64,000 nt of DNA from JAHEJE01 sp965216335 (GCA_965216335.1 OZ244154.1:1426001-1490000), one strand, 5' to 3'; positions 1 through 8,855 are shown, counted from the first letter of the stretch. The notes: generated by a model not told the origin, from the letters alone. Translations and numbers: made by a program.

Positions 1-371
1 TCGGATTCGCCAAGGCCAACGGCCTGCGCACCACGGAATGGATCATCTTAGAGTGTTCCGGCACCGCTACCGGCCAGACGGCGGCATTCGGGCTGCTCAA
101 CCACGGCGCGACCCTGTGCACCGTTGGCTTCACCATGGACAAGGTCGAGGTCAGACTGTCGAACCTGATGGCGTTCCATGCCCGGGTGCTCGGCAACTGG
201 GGCTGTCCGCCGGACCTGTATCCCGGCGCGCTTGAACTGATCATGGATGGCAAGGTGAAGATCGCACCGTTCGTCGAGCAGCGCCCGCTCGCTGAAATCA
301 ACGCCATCTTTCAGGCCGTGCACGATGGCAAGTTTACCCGTCGCGCCATTCTGGTGCCGGCAGCAGCTTAA
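1..371 (+). CDS. had: 6-hydroxycyclohex-1-ene-1-carbonyl-CoA dehydrogenase, C-terminal part
   Basis: Only the last 122 codons are in the window; the first complete codon is at position 3 and the gene ends with TAA. What remains is the C-terminal half of a zinc-type medium-chain alcohol dehydrogenase, with the Rossmann segment ILECSGTATGQ and the closing FTRRAILVP. In the benzoyl-CoA pathway this NAD-dependent enzyme oxidises the 6-hydroxy group produced by dienoyl-CoA hydratase. The assignment rests mainly on context: oah, dch and bcrCBAD follow directly in the same orientation. A 15-base gap with an AAGGAG motif separates it from oah. The N-terminus and zinc ligands lie outside the window, so activity cannot be judged from here. 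Confidence 0.85.
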   Translation, partial: GFAKANGLRTTEWIILECSGTATGQTAAFGLLNHGATLCTVGFTMDKVEVRLSNLMAFHARVLGNWGCPPDLYPGALELIMDGKVKIAPFVEQRPLAEINAIFQAVHDGKFTRRAILVPAAA

Positions 372-386
372 AGGAGATTGAAACCG

Positions 387-1517
387 ATGAATGCGCCATC
401 CGGATCCGCGTTTGACTTCCTGCCGCACGATCTCGTGCCAGACGATGCCCGCGATGCGATTTCCGACAAGGTGCTGTTCGAAAAGCGCCCGGCACTGCGC
501 CCGGATGGCACCGTCGCCGAAGGGCTTTTCAACGCTTGGATTACGCTCAACAACCCGAGCCAGTTCAACTCCTACACCACCGACATGGTCAAGTCCGTCA
601 TCCTGGCGTTTCGGGCCGCATCGAATTCGCGCGATGTCAACGCCGTGGTGTTCACCGCCGTCGGCGACAAGGCCTTTTGCACCGGCGGCAATACCAAGGA
701 ATACGCCGAATATTATGCCGGCCGGCCGCAGGAGTACCGCCAGTACATGCGCCTGTTCAACGACATGGTGTCGGCAATTCTGGGCTGCGACAAGCCGGTG
801 GTCTGCCGGGTCAACGGTATGCGCATCGGCGGCGGCCAGGAGATCGGCATGGCCTGCGACTTCTCCGTTGCCCATGACATGGCCCGTTTCGGCCAGGCCG
901 GACCCAAGCACGGTTCGGCGGCGATCGGCGGTTCGACCGATTTCCTGCCGGTGATGATCGGTTGCGAACAAGCCATGATCTCAGGCGTTCTGTGCGAGCC
1001 GTTTTCAGCCCACAAGGCGATGCGGCTCGGCGTCCTGACCGACATCGTTCCGGCCCTCAAGGTCGACGGCAAGTTCATCGCCAATCCGCTCGTCGAAACC
1101 CAGAAGATGACCGACGAGTGGGGCCGCTTCATTCACGGCGAGTTCAAGACCGGCGCCGACCTTGCCGAGGGCAAGGCGGTGATGAGCAAAGGCGAGATGG
1201 ACCTCAGCCTGCTCGATCAAAAGGTCGAGGAACTGTGCACCAAGCTGATGCTGACGTTCCCGGACTGCACCACCAAGTCGGTCGAGGAACTGCGTAAGCC
1301 CAAACTCAACGCCTGGAACATGAACAAGGAGAACTCGCGCGCCTGGCTGTCGCTCAACATGATGACCGAAGCAAGAGCCGGCTTCCGCGCCTTCAACGAA
1401 GGCAGCAAGGAACATGGCCGCGAGGTCGATTTCGTCGCCTTGCGCCAGCGCCTGGCCGCCGGCGAGCGCTGGACCGGCAAATTCACCAACTCGCTGATGC
1501 CTGGAGCCGGCGAATGA
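387..1517 (+). CDS. oah: 6-oxocyclohex-1-ene-1-carbonyl-CoA hydratase (ring hydrolase)
   Basis: 376 residues, crotonase superfamily. The enzyme adds two waters to 6-oxocyclohexenoyl-CoA and opens the ring to 3-hydroxypimelyl-CoA. Crotonase landmarks are visible: VVFTAVGDKAFCTGGNTKEY (CoA and oxyanion loop) and GMRIGGGQEIGMACDFSVAH. The C-terminal extension makes the protein much longer than an ordinary 260-residue enoyl-CoA hydratase, as is normal for Oah. The ATG at 387 is preferred because AAGGAG lies 10 bases upstream; an in-frame TTG at 378 is too close to that site. It overlaps dch by four bases (ATGA), so the two are translationally coupled. Confidence 0.92.
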   Translation: MNAPSGSAFDFLPHDLVPDDARDAISDKVLFEKRPALRPDGTVAEGLFNAWITLNNPSQFNSYTTDMVKSVILAFRAASNSRDVNAVVFTAVGDKAFCTGGNTKEYAEYYAGRPQEYRQYMRLFNDMVSAILGCDKPVVCRVNGMRIGGGQEIGMACDFSVAHDMARFGQAGPKHGSAAIGGSTDFLPVMIGCEQAMISGVLCEPFSAHKAMRLGVLTDIVPALKVDGKFIANPLVETQKMTDEWGRFIHGEFKTGADLAEGKAVMSKGEMDLSLLDQKVEELCTKLMLTFPDCTTKSVEELRKPKLNAWNMNKENSRAWLSLNMMTEARAGFRAFNEGSKEHGREVDFVALRQRLAAGERWTGKFTNSLMPGAGE

Positions 1518-2281
1518 GCGCACCGCTGAAAGTCTGGCTCGACCGCGACGGCACGTTGCTGCGCCTCAGGCTTGACCGTCCGAAGGCCAACATCGTCGAT
1601 GCAGAAATGATCGCCGCGCTCGACGCCGCGTTTGGCAAACATTTGGACAATGGCGACCTGCGCGCGGTGCTGCTGGATGCGGCCGGCCCGCATTTCAGTT
1701 TCGGCGCCAGCGTCGAGGAACACCTGCCGGGGCAATGTGCCGAGATGCTCAAATCGCTGCACGCGCTGCTCATCAAGATGTTGCGCAGCCCGGTTCCGAT
1801 CCTCGTGGCGATCCGCGGCCAATGCCTCGGCGGCGGGCTGGAGGTGGCGGCGGCCGGGCAGATGCTGTTTGCCGCCCCCGATGCCAATCTTGGCCAGCCT
1901 GAAATGCAGCTGGGCGTGTTTGCCCCGGCAGCCTCGTGCCTGCTGCCGGAACGGATCGGCCAGTCGCGCGCCGAAGACCTGCTCTATTCCGGGCGCAGCG
2001 TATCAGGTGAAGACGCCGGTGCCATGGGCCTGGTGGATCACGTCGCTGACGATCCCGAGAACGCGGCACTTGACTATTTCGACAAGCATCTCGCCGGCAA
2101 GAGCGCCAGTTCGTTGCGCCTGGCGCTGCGGGCGGCCCGCGACGGGTTTGTCGACCGGGTCACGGCCAAACTGGCCGTGGTCGAGACCCTCTATCTCGAA
2201 GACCTGATGTCCACCCGCGATGCCGTGGAGGGACTTGAAGCATTCATCGCCAAGCGGCCAGCAAAGTGGGAAAACAGATGA
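1514..2281 (+). CDS. dch: cyclohexa-1,5-diene-1-carbonyl-CoA hydratase
   Basis: 255 residues, crotonase family. It hydrates the dienoyl-CoA made by benzoyl-CoA reductase to 6-hydroxycyclohex-1-ene-1-carbonyl-CoA, the substrate of Had. Visible family features are AVLLDAAGPHFSFGASVEEH and AIRGQCLGGGLEVAAAGQML. Length matches known Dch proteins. It starts on the ATGA overlapping the oah stop, and its TGA overlaps the bcrC ATG. The order had-oah-dch-bcr thus puts the ring-opening enzymes upstream of the reductase. Confidence 0.9.
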   Translation: MSAPLKVWLDRDGTLLRLRLDRPKANIVDAEMIAALDAAFGKHLDNGDLRAVLLDAAGPHFSFGASVEEHLPGQCAEMLKSLHALLIKMLRSPVPILVAIRGQCLGGGLEVAAAGQMLFAAPDANLGQPEMQLGVFAPAASCLLPERIGQSRAEDLLYSGRSVSGEDAGAMGLVDHVADDPENAALDYFDKHLAGKSASSLRLALRAARDGFVDRVTAKLAVVETLYLEDLMSTRDAVEGLEAFIAKRPAKWENR

Positions 2282-3453
2282 GCACTCCATCCGTCAGCGA
2301 TATCGTAGCGCGCTGTCAGGCTCTCTTCGAGGACCTGAACTTCACTGCGGCGCGCGAATGGAAAGACGCCGATCCAGCCCGCAAGGTGATCGGCTACATG
2401 CCGGTCTACATCCCGCGCGAGATCATACATGCCGCCGGTATGCTGCCGCTCGGCATTCTCGGCGGCGGCGATCAGCTCGAAGTCATCCACGGCGATGCCT
2501 ACTATCAAAGCTACATCTGCCGCATCCCGCGCTCGACCATCGAACTTGGCGTGTCGGGGCGCCTGGATTTCGTCGACGGCATGCTGTTTCCCTCGATCTG
2601 CGATGTCATCCGCAACCTGTCGGGAATGTGGAAGATGATGTTCCCGGAGGTCTATTCGAAGTACTTCGATGTACCGCAAACCTATGAGGACGAGGTCGGC
2701 GGCACGTTCTACGAAAACGAAATGGCCGAGTTCCGTCACGACCTGGAAGAGCTCTCCGGCCGCAAGATCATCGACCAGGACCTGCACAACTCCATTGAAC
2801 TCTACAACGAGAACCGCAGGTTGATCCGGCAGCTGTATGCTCTGCGTGCCGACAAGCCGTGGCAGGTGCCGGCAGCCGAAAGCTATCTCCTGGTGCGCGC
2901 CGGCCTTGTCCTGCCGGTCGAGGAACACTCTGAACTCATCCGCCAGTATCTCGAAGTCGTTGGGGATGAGGACCGGCCCGTGCGCGACAATTGCCGCGTG
3001 ATCGTCACCGGCATGTTCTGCGAACAGCCGCCGCTGAACCTGATCAAGTCGCTGGAACTGTCGGGCTGCTATGTCGTCGATGACGACCTGATGCTGGTCA
3101 CCCGCTGGCTGACCGACGATGTTCCGACCACCGGCGACCCTATCCACAATCTCTCGCAGGCATTCCTGCATCATTCGGAATCGACCGCAGCCAAGTACGA
3201 GCCCAATCTGGTTGAAAAGGGCAAATATCTGGTACGCGCAGTCAAACGCACTGGAGCAGAGGGAGTCATTTTTGCCTCGCCCAGTTTCTGCGATCCGGCC
3301 CTGCTTGATCGTCCGATGCTGCAGAATGTTCTGAAAGGGGCGGGCATTCCCTACATCGCTTTCAAATATGCCGAAAACTCCGGTCAGATGCAGCCGATCC
3401 GCGAACAGGCCGGAACCTTTGCCGATTCGATCAAACTATGGAGTGCCGCATGA
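2278..3453 (+). CDS. bcrC: benzoyl-CoA reductase subunit C
   Basis: 391 residues, 2-hydroxyglutaryl-CoA dehydratase D-component-like family (BcrC/BadD). With BcrB it forms the substrate-binding, Fe-S carrying module of the class I, ATP-dependent reductase that reduces benzoyl-CoA to the 1,5-diene. Characteristic segments are GYMPVYIPREIIHAAGMLPLG near the N-terminus and DAYYQSYICRIPRSTIELG with a conserved cluster cysteine. The ATG at 2278 overlaps the dch stop; a GTG 12 bases earlier is possible but less likely. BcrB starts on its own ATGA. Confidence 0.93.
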   Translation: MSTPSVSDIVARCQALFEDLNFTAAREWKDADPARKVIGYMPVYIPREIIHAAGMLPLGILGGGDQLEVIHGDAYYQSYICRIPRSTIELGVSGRLDFVDGMLFPSICDVIRNLSGMWKMMFPEVYSKYFDVPQTYEDEVGGTFYENEMAEFRHDLEELSGRKIIDQDLHNSIELYNENRRLIRQLYALRADKPWQVPAAESYLLVRAGLVLPVEEHSELIRQYLEVVGDEDRPVRDNCRVIVTGMFCEQPPLNLIKSLELSGCYVVDDDLMLVTRWLTDDVPTTGDPIHNLSQAFLHHSESTAAKYEPNLVEKGKYLVRAVKRTGAEGVIFASPSFCDPALLDRPMLQNVLKGAGIPYIAFKYAENSGQMQPIREQAGTFADSIKLWSAA

Positions 3454-4763
3454 AAATCACCACCAGCAGAGCGCAGTCCACTGAAGTCATCAAGGATGCT
3501 TCGATGGTGAAGCAAAAGGAGATGATGGCGAAACACTATGACCGCCTGGCCAATGCCGAGGCCAATGGCGACAAGGTGGCCTCGACCTTCGTCCCGGGCA
3601 ACCTCAACGAGTTGATCATGTGCTTTGACCTGGTCAACAACCTGCCGGAGGTCAACGCCATCCAGAGCGGCCTGCGCCGCAAGAGCGGCATGTATGTCAT
3701 GGAGGCCGAAAAGTCCGGGCACTCCGAAGACGTGTGCACCTATGTCAAATCCGACATCGGCATGATGGCCAAGGGCAACATCGGCCCGAACGGCAAGAAG
3801 CTGCCTGACCCGAACGTGCTGCTGCTGTCCTACACCGGCTGCTTCACCTTCATGAAGTGGTTCGAGCTGCTGCGCGAGCAGTACAACTGCGAGACCATCT
3901 TTCTGCAGACGCCCTACATGGCCGACGGCAAGATCACGCCGAACATGATCCAGTACATGGTCAAGCAGCTGAAGGAAGACGTGATCCCGAAGCTGGAGAA
4001 GGTCTCCGGTGTGAAATTCGACATCGACCGGCTGCGCGAATATCTGAAGAAGTCGGCCCAGGCTGAGGACGATCTTGTCTACATCCTGCAGAGCGCCAAG
4101 AACAAGCCGTCGCCGATCGATGCCTACTTCGGTGGCATCTACTACATCGGCCCGATCTTCGGTGCGTTCCGCGGCACCGACGATGCAATCGAGTACTACC
4201 GCTTCCTGCGCGAAGAGGTCGACCAGCGCCTTGCCGCCGGATTGGGTCCGGTGACGCCGGACGGCCCGATGGGCGAGGAGAAGTACCGCCTGGTCGTCGA
4301 AGGCCCGCCGAACTACACCAATTTCCGCCAGTTCTGGAAGATGTTCTACGAGGAAGGCGCGGTGGTCGTGGCGTCGAGCTACACCAAGGTCGGTGGCACC
4401 TACGACTTCGGATTCCGGCACGATCCCGATCGGCCGCTCGAGACGCTGGCCGAATACTGCCTCGGCGTCTACACCAACCGGTCGCTGCCGATGCGGGTGG
4501 AGATGCTGACCAACTATGTCAACGAGTATCAGGCCGACGGCCTGCTGATCAATTCCATCAAGAGCTGCAACAGCTTTTCCGCCGGCCAGCTCCTGATCAT
4601 GCGCGAAGTGGAAAAACGCACCGGCAAGCCGGCGGCGTTCGTTGAAACCGACCTGGTCGATCCCCGCTACTTCTCGGCCGCCAACGTCAAGAACCGGCTG
4701 GAGAGCTACTTCCAGATGGTCGAGCAGAAGCGCAGCGGCGCCAAGAAAGGAGTTGCGGCATGA
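3450..4763 (+). CDS. bcrB: benzoyl-CoA reductase subunit B
   Basis: 437 residues, partner of BcrC in the Fe-S and substrate-binding half of class I benzoyl-CoA reductase. It carries conserved cysteines in LLSYTGCFTFMKWFELL and NSIKSCNSFSAGQ, typical of the BcrB/BadE/HgdA family. Start: ATG 3450 overlaps the bcrC TGA and has GGAG six bases upstream (3440-3443); an in-frame ATG at 3438 lacks such a site. Four-base overlap with bcrA. Length agrees with characterised Thauera-type proteins. Confidence 0.94.
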   Translation: MKITTSRAQSTEVIKDASMVKQKEMMAKHYDRLANAEANGDKVASTFVPGNLNELIMCFDLVNNLPEVNAIQSGLRRKSGMYVMEAEKSGHSEDVCTYVKSDIGMMAKGNIGPNGKKLPDPNVLLLSYTGCFTFMKWFELLREQYNCETIFLQTPYMADGKITPNMIQYMVKQLKEDVIPKLEKVSGVKFDIDRLREYLKKSAQAEDDLVYILQSAKNKPSPIDAYFGGIYYIGPIFGAFRGTDDAIEYYRFLREEVDQRLAAGLGPVTPDGPMGEEKYRLVVEGPPNYTNFRQFWKMFYEEGAVVVASSYTKVGGTYDFGFRHDPDRPLETLAEYCLGVYTNRSLPMRVEMLTNYVNEYQADGLLINSIKSCNSFSAGQLLIMREVEKRTGKPAAFVETDLVDPRYFSAANVKNRLESYFQMVEQKRSGAKKGVAA

Positions 4764-6085
4764 AGACCTTTGTCGGAATCGACCTGGGATCGACAACCAC
4801 CAAAGCAGTGCTGATGGACGAGGACGAGCGGGTGCTCGGCCGCGGCATCACCAATTCGCGCTCGAACTACGAGACCGCCTGCCGGGTGGCCAGTCAGGAA
4901 GCGGCCATCGATGCCCGCTTTACCCTGTTTCGCCGCGAATTCGGCACCGAACAGGGCAGCGATGACCAGATCGAGGCGCTGCTCGGCGCGCTGGAGCGGG
5001 CCTTCCGGCTGGAACAGTTCGTCGAGCAACTGAACGACCTGGAGCAGACCTGCATCGAACAGGTAACCGGCGAACGCTTCGCCAAGGTCGGCGATGGCGT
5101 CAAGCAGGCGCTGGCGGAAATCTTTCGCCGGCTGCGCGACGAAGCACCGGCCATGTTCGCGCCCGGCGCGACGCGCAAGTCGGACTTCTTTCGCGACATC
5201 GCCGGCTCACGCTATCTGGCGGTGGCCGAAGAGGTGGCCCGCGATGCCGCCCTGCCCTACGACCTGCTGTTGAATGTCTATGACAAATCCATCATCGCAG
5301 TTGAGAACCGGCCACCTTCGGGCGGGTTGAGCGACAAGTTCAAGCGTGCGCTGGAACGTGTGGCGAGTGAAGATACAAGTCTGGATGGTGAACTGCAGAA
5401 GCCGGTCGAGCGCGCCCTCGACATCGAGCTTGAGGAAACCTATCTGGTCGGAACCGGTTACGGCCGCGTTACCCTGCCCTTCTCCAAGGAGCACATTCGT
5501 TCAGAGATCCTGTGCCATGGCCTTGGCGCCCACATGATGTATCCCAAGACCCGTACCGTTCTCGACATCGGCGGTCAGGACACCAAGGGCATCCAGGTCG
5601 ATCCCAACGGTATCGTCGAGAACTTCCAGATGAATGACCGCTGTGCGGCCGGTTGCGGGCGCTATCTCGGCTACATCGCCGATGAGATGAACATGGGGCT
5701 GCACGAACTTGGGCCCCTGGCGATGAAGTCGAACAAACCCGCCCGGATCAACTCGACCTGCACGGTGTTTGCCGGGGCGGAATTGCGCGACCGGCTGGCG
5801 CTGGGTGAGGAGCGTGAGGACATCCTCGCCGGCCTGCACCGGGCAATCATCCTGCGCGCCATGTCGATCATCTCCCGCTCTGGCGGCATCGACGATCAGT
5901 TCACCTTTACCGGTGGCGTTGCAAAGAACGAGGCTGCGGTGCGCGAGTTGAAGAAACTCGTGCACGAAAACTACGGCGAGGTGACGATCAACATCGACCC
6001 CGATTCGATCTACACCGGTGCACTGGGCGGTGCCGAATTTGCCCGCCGCGCCGCTGAGGGCCGGATGGAAGGAGTTGAAGCATGA
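4760..6085 (+). CDS. bcrA: benzoyl-CoA reductase subunit A (ATPase, electron activase)
   Basis: 441 residues, BadF/BadG/BcrA/BcrD ATPase family with the ASKHA fold. With BcrD it binds a bridging 4Fe-4S cluster and couples hydrolysis of ATP to injection of low-potential electrons into BcrBC. Landmarks: GIDLGSTTTKAVLMDED (phosphate loop 1), DIGGQDTKGIQVD (phosphate loop 2), MNDRCAAGCGRYLG with the cluster cysteine, and the late TFTGGVAKNEA. The roughly 130-residue insertion between the first two ATPase motifs is the normal BcrA feature that distinguishes it from BcrD. Confidence 0.94.
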   Translation: MKTFVGIDLGSTTTKAVLMDEDERVLGRGITNSRSNYETACRVASQEAAIDARFTLFRREFGTEQGSDDQIEALLGALERAFRLEQFVEQLNDLEQTCIEQVTGERFAKVGDGVKQALAEIFRRLRDEAPAMFAPGATRKSDFFRDIAGSRYLAVAEEVARDAALPYDLLLNVYDKSIIAVENRPPSGGLSDKFKRALERVASEDTSLDGELQKPVERALDIELEETYLVGTGYGRVTLPFSKEHIRSEILCHGLGAHMMYPKTRTVLDIGGQDTKGIQVDPNGIVENFQMNDRCAAGCGRYLGYIADEMNMGLHELGPLAMKSNKPARINSTCTVFAGAELRDRLALGEEREDILAGLHRAIILRAMSIISRSGGIDDQFTFTGGVAKNEAAVRELKKLVHENYGEVTINIDPDSIYTGALGGAEFARRAAEGRMEGVEA

Positions 6086-6927
6086 CCCTGTCAGCAGGAA
6101 TTGACGTCGGCACCGGCGCGGTCAAGGCAACCGTTTTCGAGGTCGTGGATGGAAAGGAAAACTGGCTGGCGCGATCGACCCTGCGCATTCGCCAGCGCGA
6201 TCCCATGGAACTCGCCGAGGTGGCTTTCGATCAGACATTGGAAGACGCCGGCCTGAGCCGCGACGACATCGACTATGTGGCGACGACCGGCGAAGGCGAG
6301 GCCATCCCATTTCATACCGGACACTTCTATTCCATGACCTCGCATGCCCGTGGCGCGACTTTTTTGAACCCGAAGGCCAGCGCGGTTCTCGACTGTGGCG
6401 CCCTGCATGGCCGGGCCATCGTCACCGATGAACGCGGCAAGGTCCTGAGCTACAAGATGACCAGCCAGTGCGCATCGGGCTCCGGCCAGTTCCTGGAGAA
6501 CATCGCCAGGTATCTCGGCATCGCCCAGGACGAAATCGGCAACCTTTCGGTTCAGGCCGACGATCCCGAGGTGGTATCGAGCATCTGCGCGGTTCTGGCT
6601 GAGACAGACGTCATCAACATGGTATCGCGCGGCATTTCGGCGCCGAACATCCTCAAGGGCATCCACCTGTCGATGGCCAGCCGTCTCGCCCGGTTGCTGA
6701 AATCGATCGGCGTGACCGACAACGTTGTGATGGTGACCGGCGGCCTGGCGATCGACAAGGGGCTGGTCGCGGCCCTCGGTGAGGAGCTGGCCAAGATGAA
6801 AGGCGTCGAAGCCGAGGTGACCAGCCACGCCGACTCGATCTATGCTGGCGCCATCGGAGCCGCCCTGTGGGGCGCGTTCCGGTTTGACAAGCTTGCTGCA
6901 TCCGGCCAGTTGCTCAAGGCATCATGA
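6082..6927 (+). CDS. bcrD: benzoyl-CoA reductase subunit D (ATPase, electron activase)
   Basis: 281 residues, the short partner of BcrA in the ATP-hydrolysing module. GIDVGTGAVKATVFE forms phosphate loop 1; the second loop reads LDCGALHGRAIV, the BcrD/BadG variant. The cluster cysteine sits in KMTSQCASGSGQFLENIARY, and VMVTGGLAIDKGL is the adenosine-binding part. The ATG overlaps the bcrA TGA. The ferredoxin gene follows after 19 bases. Confidence 0.93.
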   Translation: MTLSAGIDVGTGAVKATVFEVVDGKENWLARSTLRIRQRDPMELAEVAFDQTLEDAGLSRDDIDYVATTGEGEAIPFHTGHFYSMTSHARGATFLNPKASAVLDCGALHGRAIVTDERGKVLSYKMTSQCASGSGQFLENIARYLGIAQDEIGNLSVQADDPEVVSSICAVLAETDVINMVSRGISAPNILKGIHLSMASRLARLLKSIGVTDNVVMVTGGLAIDKGLVAALGEELAKMKGVEAEVTSHADSIYAGAIGAALWGAFRFDKLAASGQLLKAS

Positions 6928-6946
6928 CAGATCAAGGAGACAGACA

Positions 6947-7192
6947 ATGGCACTGATGATTATCGAACCCTGCACCGCCTGCGATGCCTGTGAACCGGTA
7001 TGTCCCAACGAGGCGATCAAGGCTGGTGATCCGCTCTATGTCATCGACCCGATGAAGTGCACCGAATGCGTCGGCGCCGAAGATGAGCCGCAATGCAAAC
7101 TGGTATGCCCGGAAGAGTGCATCGTGCCCAACCCGGATTGGGAAGAAACCCCGGAAGAATTGCAGGAAAAATTCGAGATGCTCAACGGCTGA
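6947..7192 (+). CDS. fdx: 2[4Fe-4S] ferredoxin, electron donor to benzoyl-CoA reductase
   Basis: 81 residues. Cys9, 12, 15 and 19 form a classic CxxCxxC..CP set; Cys38, 41, 50 and 54 form the second, with an eight-residue spacer between the second and third cysteines (CVGAEDEPQC). That long spacer and the C-terminal helix (EETPEELQEKFEML) are typical of low-potential Alvin-type ferredoxins used by class I benzoyl-CoA reductases. AAGGAGA at 6934-6940 marks the start. It is the last gene of the forward operon; the next gene converges after only 21 bases. Confidence 0.92.
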   Translation: MALMIIEPCTACDACEPVCPNEAIKAGDPLYVIDPMKCTECVGAEDEPQCKLVCPEECIVPNPDWEETPEELQEKFEMLNG

Positions 7193-7213
7193 CGTCGAAA
7201 ACTCTGCGTCCCT

Positions 7214-7759
7214 TCAGCCTGTCAGATCGCAACTCAGCACGATGCGTTGGGCCGGGGCAAAACCCAATTCGTCGAGGAAATTGATCAGATCCACATCGTT
7301 CCAGTCGAGTTCGGTGCGGATGTTTTCGACACGCAATGTCGCAAGATTGGCCACCAGTTGCGACATCAGGGCCTGACCCACGCCGCGCCCGCGGTATCCC
7401 GGATCTACGCCAATGGTATCCATCACCGCCTCTGGAGCCGTGTGGCCGAATTCGCCATAGTCCACCCGCGCCATGATGAAGCCAACGGGATGTCCATCCT
7501 GCTCTGCAACCAGCGAAACCCGCACGCCTGAACCATGCAGCACCTCGCGCTGCTTGCGGTGGTAGTAGGCCGACCTGTCGCTGCCGGTGGTTCGCCGGTC
7601 GATGGCGATCAGCGCATCGAGATCGTCGGCGTTCATCGAACGAACGGGTATGCGGTCGCGCGACAGGGCATCGAAATCGTCGCCGTCCGGCGAACTGAAA
7701 TCGGCCTCTGAAGTTTGGTCGAGGTTTGTCGGGATAACCGGGGGCTGGATTGTCGTCAC
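7214..7759 (-). CDS. GNAT-family acetyltransferase
   Basis: 181 residues. Residues from about 36 on form a GNAT domain: VRSMNADDLDALIAIDRRTTG (first strand and helix) and TIGVDPGYRGRGVGQALMSQL (acetyl-CoA pyrophosphate loop, R/Q-x-x-G-x-G/A). The first 35 residues are low-complexity and acidic. It is the third gene of a reverse operon (hemerythrin, GNAT, GNAT) and is clearly related to its neighbour at 7790, so a tandem duplication is likely. The substrate is unknown. Near aryl-CoA genes, lysine acetylation of the CoA ligase or acetylation of small aromatic amines are the two precedented roles; neither can be read from the sequence. Confidence 0.85.
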   Translation of the reverse strand: MTTIQPPVIPTNLDQTSEADFSSPDGDDFDALSRDRIPVRSMNADDLDALIAIDRRTTGSDRSAYYHRKQREVLHGSGVRVSLVAEQDGHPVGFIMARVDYGEFGHTAPEAVMDTIGVDPGYRGRGVGQALMSQLVANLATLRVENIRTELDWNDVDLINFLDELGFAPAQRIVLSCDLTG

Positions 7760-7789
7760 GGGAGCACTCCTGCTGGGTCGATTTGTCGT

Positions 7790-8254
7790 CTACGAGATTG
7801 GCTGAGCCGTTGAGCGGGTCAGAACGACCCGTGGCGCCATGCTGAACCCGTTGTGGGCAAAGAACCCGATCAGATTCTGGTCGGCCCAGTCAATCTGGCT
7901 GGTCAGAATACCCACGCCCTTGTGCCGCAGGATGTCCTTGACGGCAGCCAGCAACTGCTGGCCGGCAGCCTCGCCCTGGTGACCAGGATCGACACCGATG
8001 GCATCGAGCATGGCAACGGCATTTGGCTGGCCGAATTCGCCTTCGACCAGTCTGGCAAGGGCATAGCCACACAGTTGCCCGCCATGGCGCAGCCCGACAT
8101 AGACAAAATCGCCGGGGTGTTCGAGCGCAGCGGCAAGGCGCTTCTCGAAGAAACCGCGCCGCGATCTGCCGCTCAGGATCTTGTCGATGGCAACGACGGC
8201 ATCCAGGTCATCGGCTCTAAGTGGCGTTATTTCACCCTTGTCACTCTTTGTCAT
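7790..8254 (-). CDS. GNAT-family acetyltransferase
   Basis: 154 residues, one GNAT domain: ITPLRADDLDAVVAIDKILSG at the N-terminus and DAIGVDPGHQGEAAGQQLL in place of the usual Q/R-x-x-G-x-G/A loop (here HQGEAAG, with the middle glycine replaced, so acetyl-CoA binding may be altered). It shares the DLDA..AID segment and the C-terminal ‘W..VDLINF/QNLIGFFxxxGF’ pattern with the next gene downstream. It lies 9 bases after the hemerythrin gene and 30 bases before the second GNAT, so all three are probably one transcript. Confidence 0.82.
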   Translation of the reverse strand: MTKSDKGEITPLRADDLDAVVAIDKILSGRSRRGFFEKRLAAALEHPGDFVYVGLRHGGQLCGYALARLVEGEFGQPNAVAMLDAIGVDPGHQGEAAGQQLLAAVKDILRHKGVGILTSQIDWADQNLIGFFAHNGFSMAPRVVLTRSTAQPIS

Positions 8255-8263
8255 AGGCGTCTC

Positions 8264-8791
8264 CTACAAGTTGCCGCTGTAGCTTTCGGACAATGCGAAG
8301 TCGGTCTCGGCATCAAGCAGCTCATCCAGCACCGGCAGCAGCGCCATTTCCTCTTTTTGAATGTGCGCCAACAGCCGCTCGGTCAGTTCGCCGGCCAGCA
8401 CCTTGAAGTGCTGCCAGCTCTGGTCGGTGAAACCCTCGCTCAGCGCCGTTCGGGCGAGAGCGGAAACCTGTTCACCGACGGGCAGAATGGCCCGGTGCTC
8501 GTCCCGTAGATGCTCGCCGATTTCCGCATCGCCCATTTCAGCCAGCCGGGTGAAGAGTTCATCTTCCTCAAAGGCAAAGTGACCGCGAACCTCCTGCTCA
8601 ATTGCGGTTGCGGCCAACTCCAGGGTCTGCCTTGTGCTGGCATCACCGGTATTGGGCAGGTTCCGTTTTGCCTTGGCAATGAGGTCTTCCAGGCTTTCAA
8701 TCATCTCCAGGGTGGCGCGATGCTCCTCATGCAACAGTTGGGCAGTGCGGCGGGAAAACTGCATCGGCTCGTCCTTGGAAAACACGGTCAT
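8264..8791 (-). CDS. hemerythrin HHE-domain protein
   Basis: 175 residues, all-helical hemerythrin-like cation-binding domain. Iron-ligand candidates are H21/H24 region (LLHEEHRATLEMIESLEDL), HFAFEEDELF, LRDEHRAIL and HIQKEEMALLPVLDEL, the H-HxxxE-H-HxxxE pattern of the family. Bacterial HHE proteins bind a di-iron site and are linked to oxygen or nitric oxide handling, which would suit an oxygen-sensitive benzoyl-CoA reductase or a denitrifying lifestyle (inference). First gene of a reverse operon; its promoter region is shared with the divergent SDR gene and contains the proposed 24-bp operator at 8801-8824, just 10 bases from the start codon. Confidence 0.85.
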   Translation of the reverse strand: MTVFSKDEPMQFSRRTAQLLHEEHRATLEMIESLEDLIAKAKRNLPNTGDASTRQTLELAATAIEQEVRGHFAFEEDELFTRLAEMGDAEIGEHLRDEHRAILPVGEQVSALARTALSEGFTDQSWQHFKVLAGELTERLLAHIQKEEMALLPVLDELLDAETDFALSESYSGNL

Positions 8792-8800
8792 TGTCTAAAT

Positions 8801-8824
8801 TGATATTATGGTACTATAATACGT
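8801..8824. promoter_or_regulatory. 24-bp dyad, proposed BadM-like (Rrf2) operator, site 1
   Basis: Imperfect inverted repeat centred on GTAC (8811-8814): left arm TGATATT, right arm AATACGT, ten bases between arms. It lies between the divergent hemerythrin (start 8791) and SDR (start 8856) genes. Two further matches with the same central GTAC and the same arm spacing occur at 15344-15367 and 16656-16679. The function as an operator is inferred. Confidence 0.55.
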
Positions 8825-8855
8825 ATTTAAACACTCAACAAGGGGAAATGATGTC

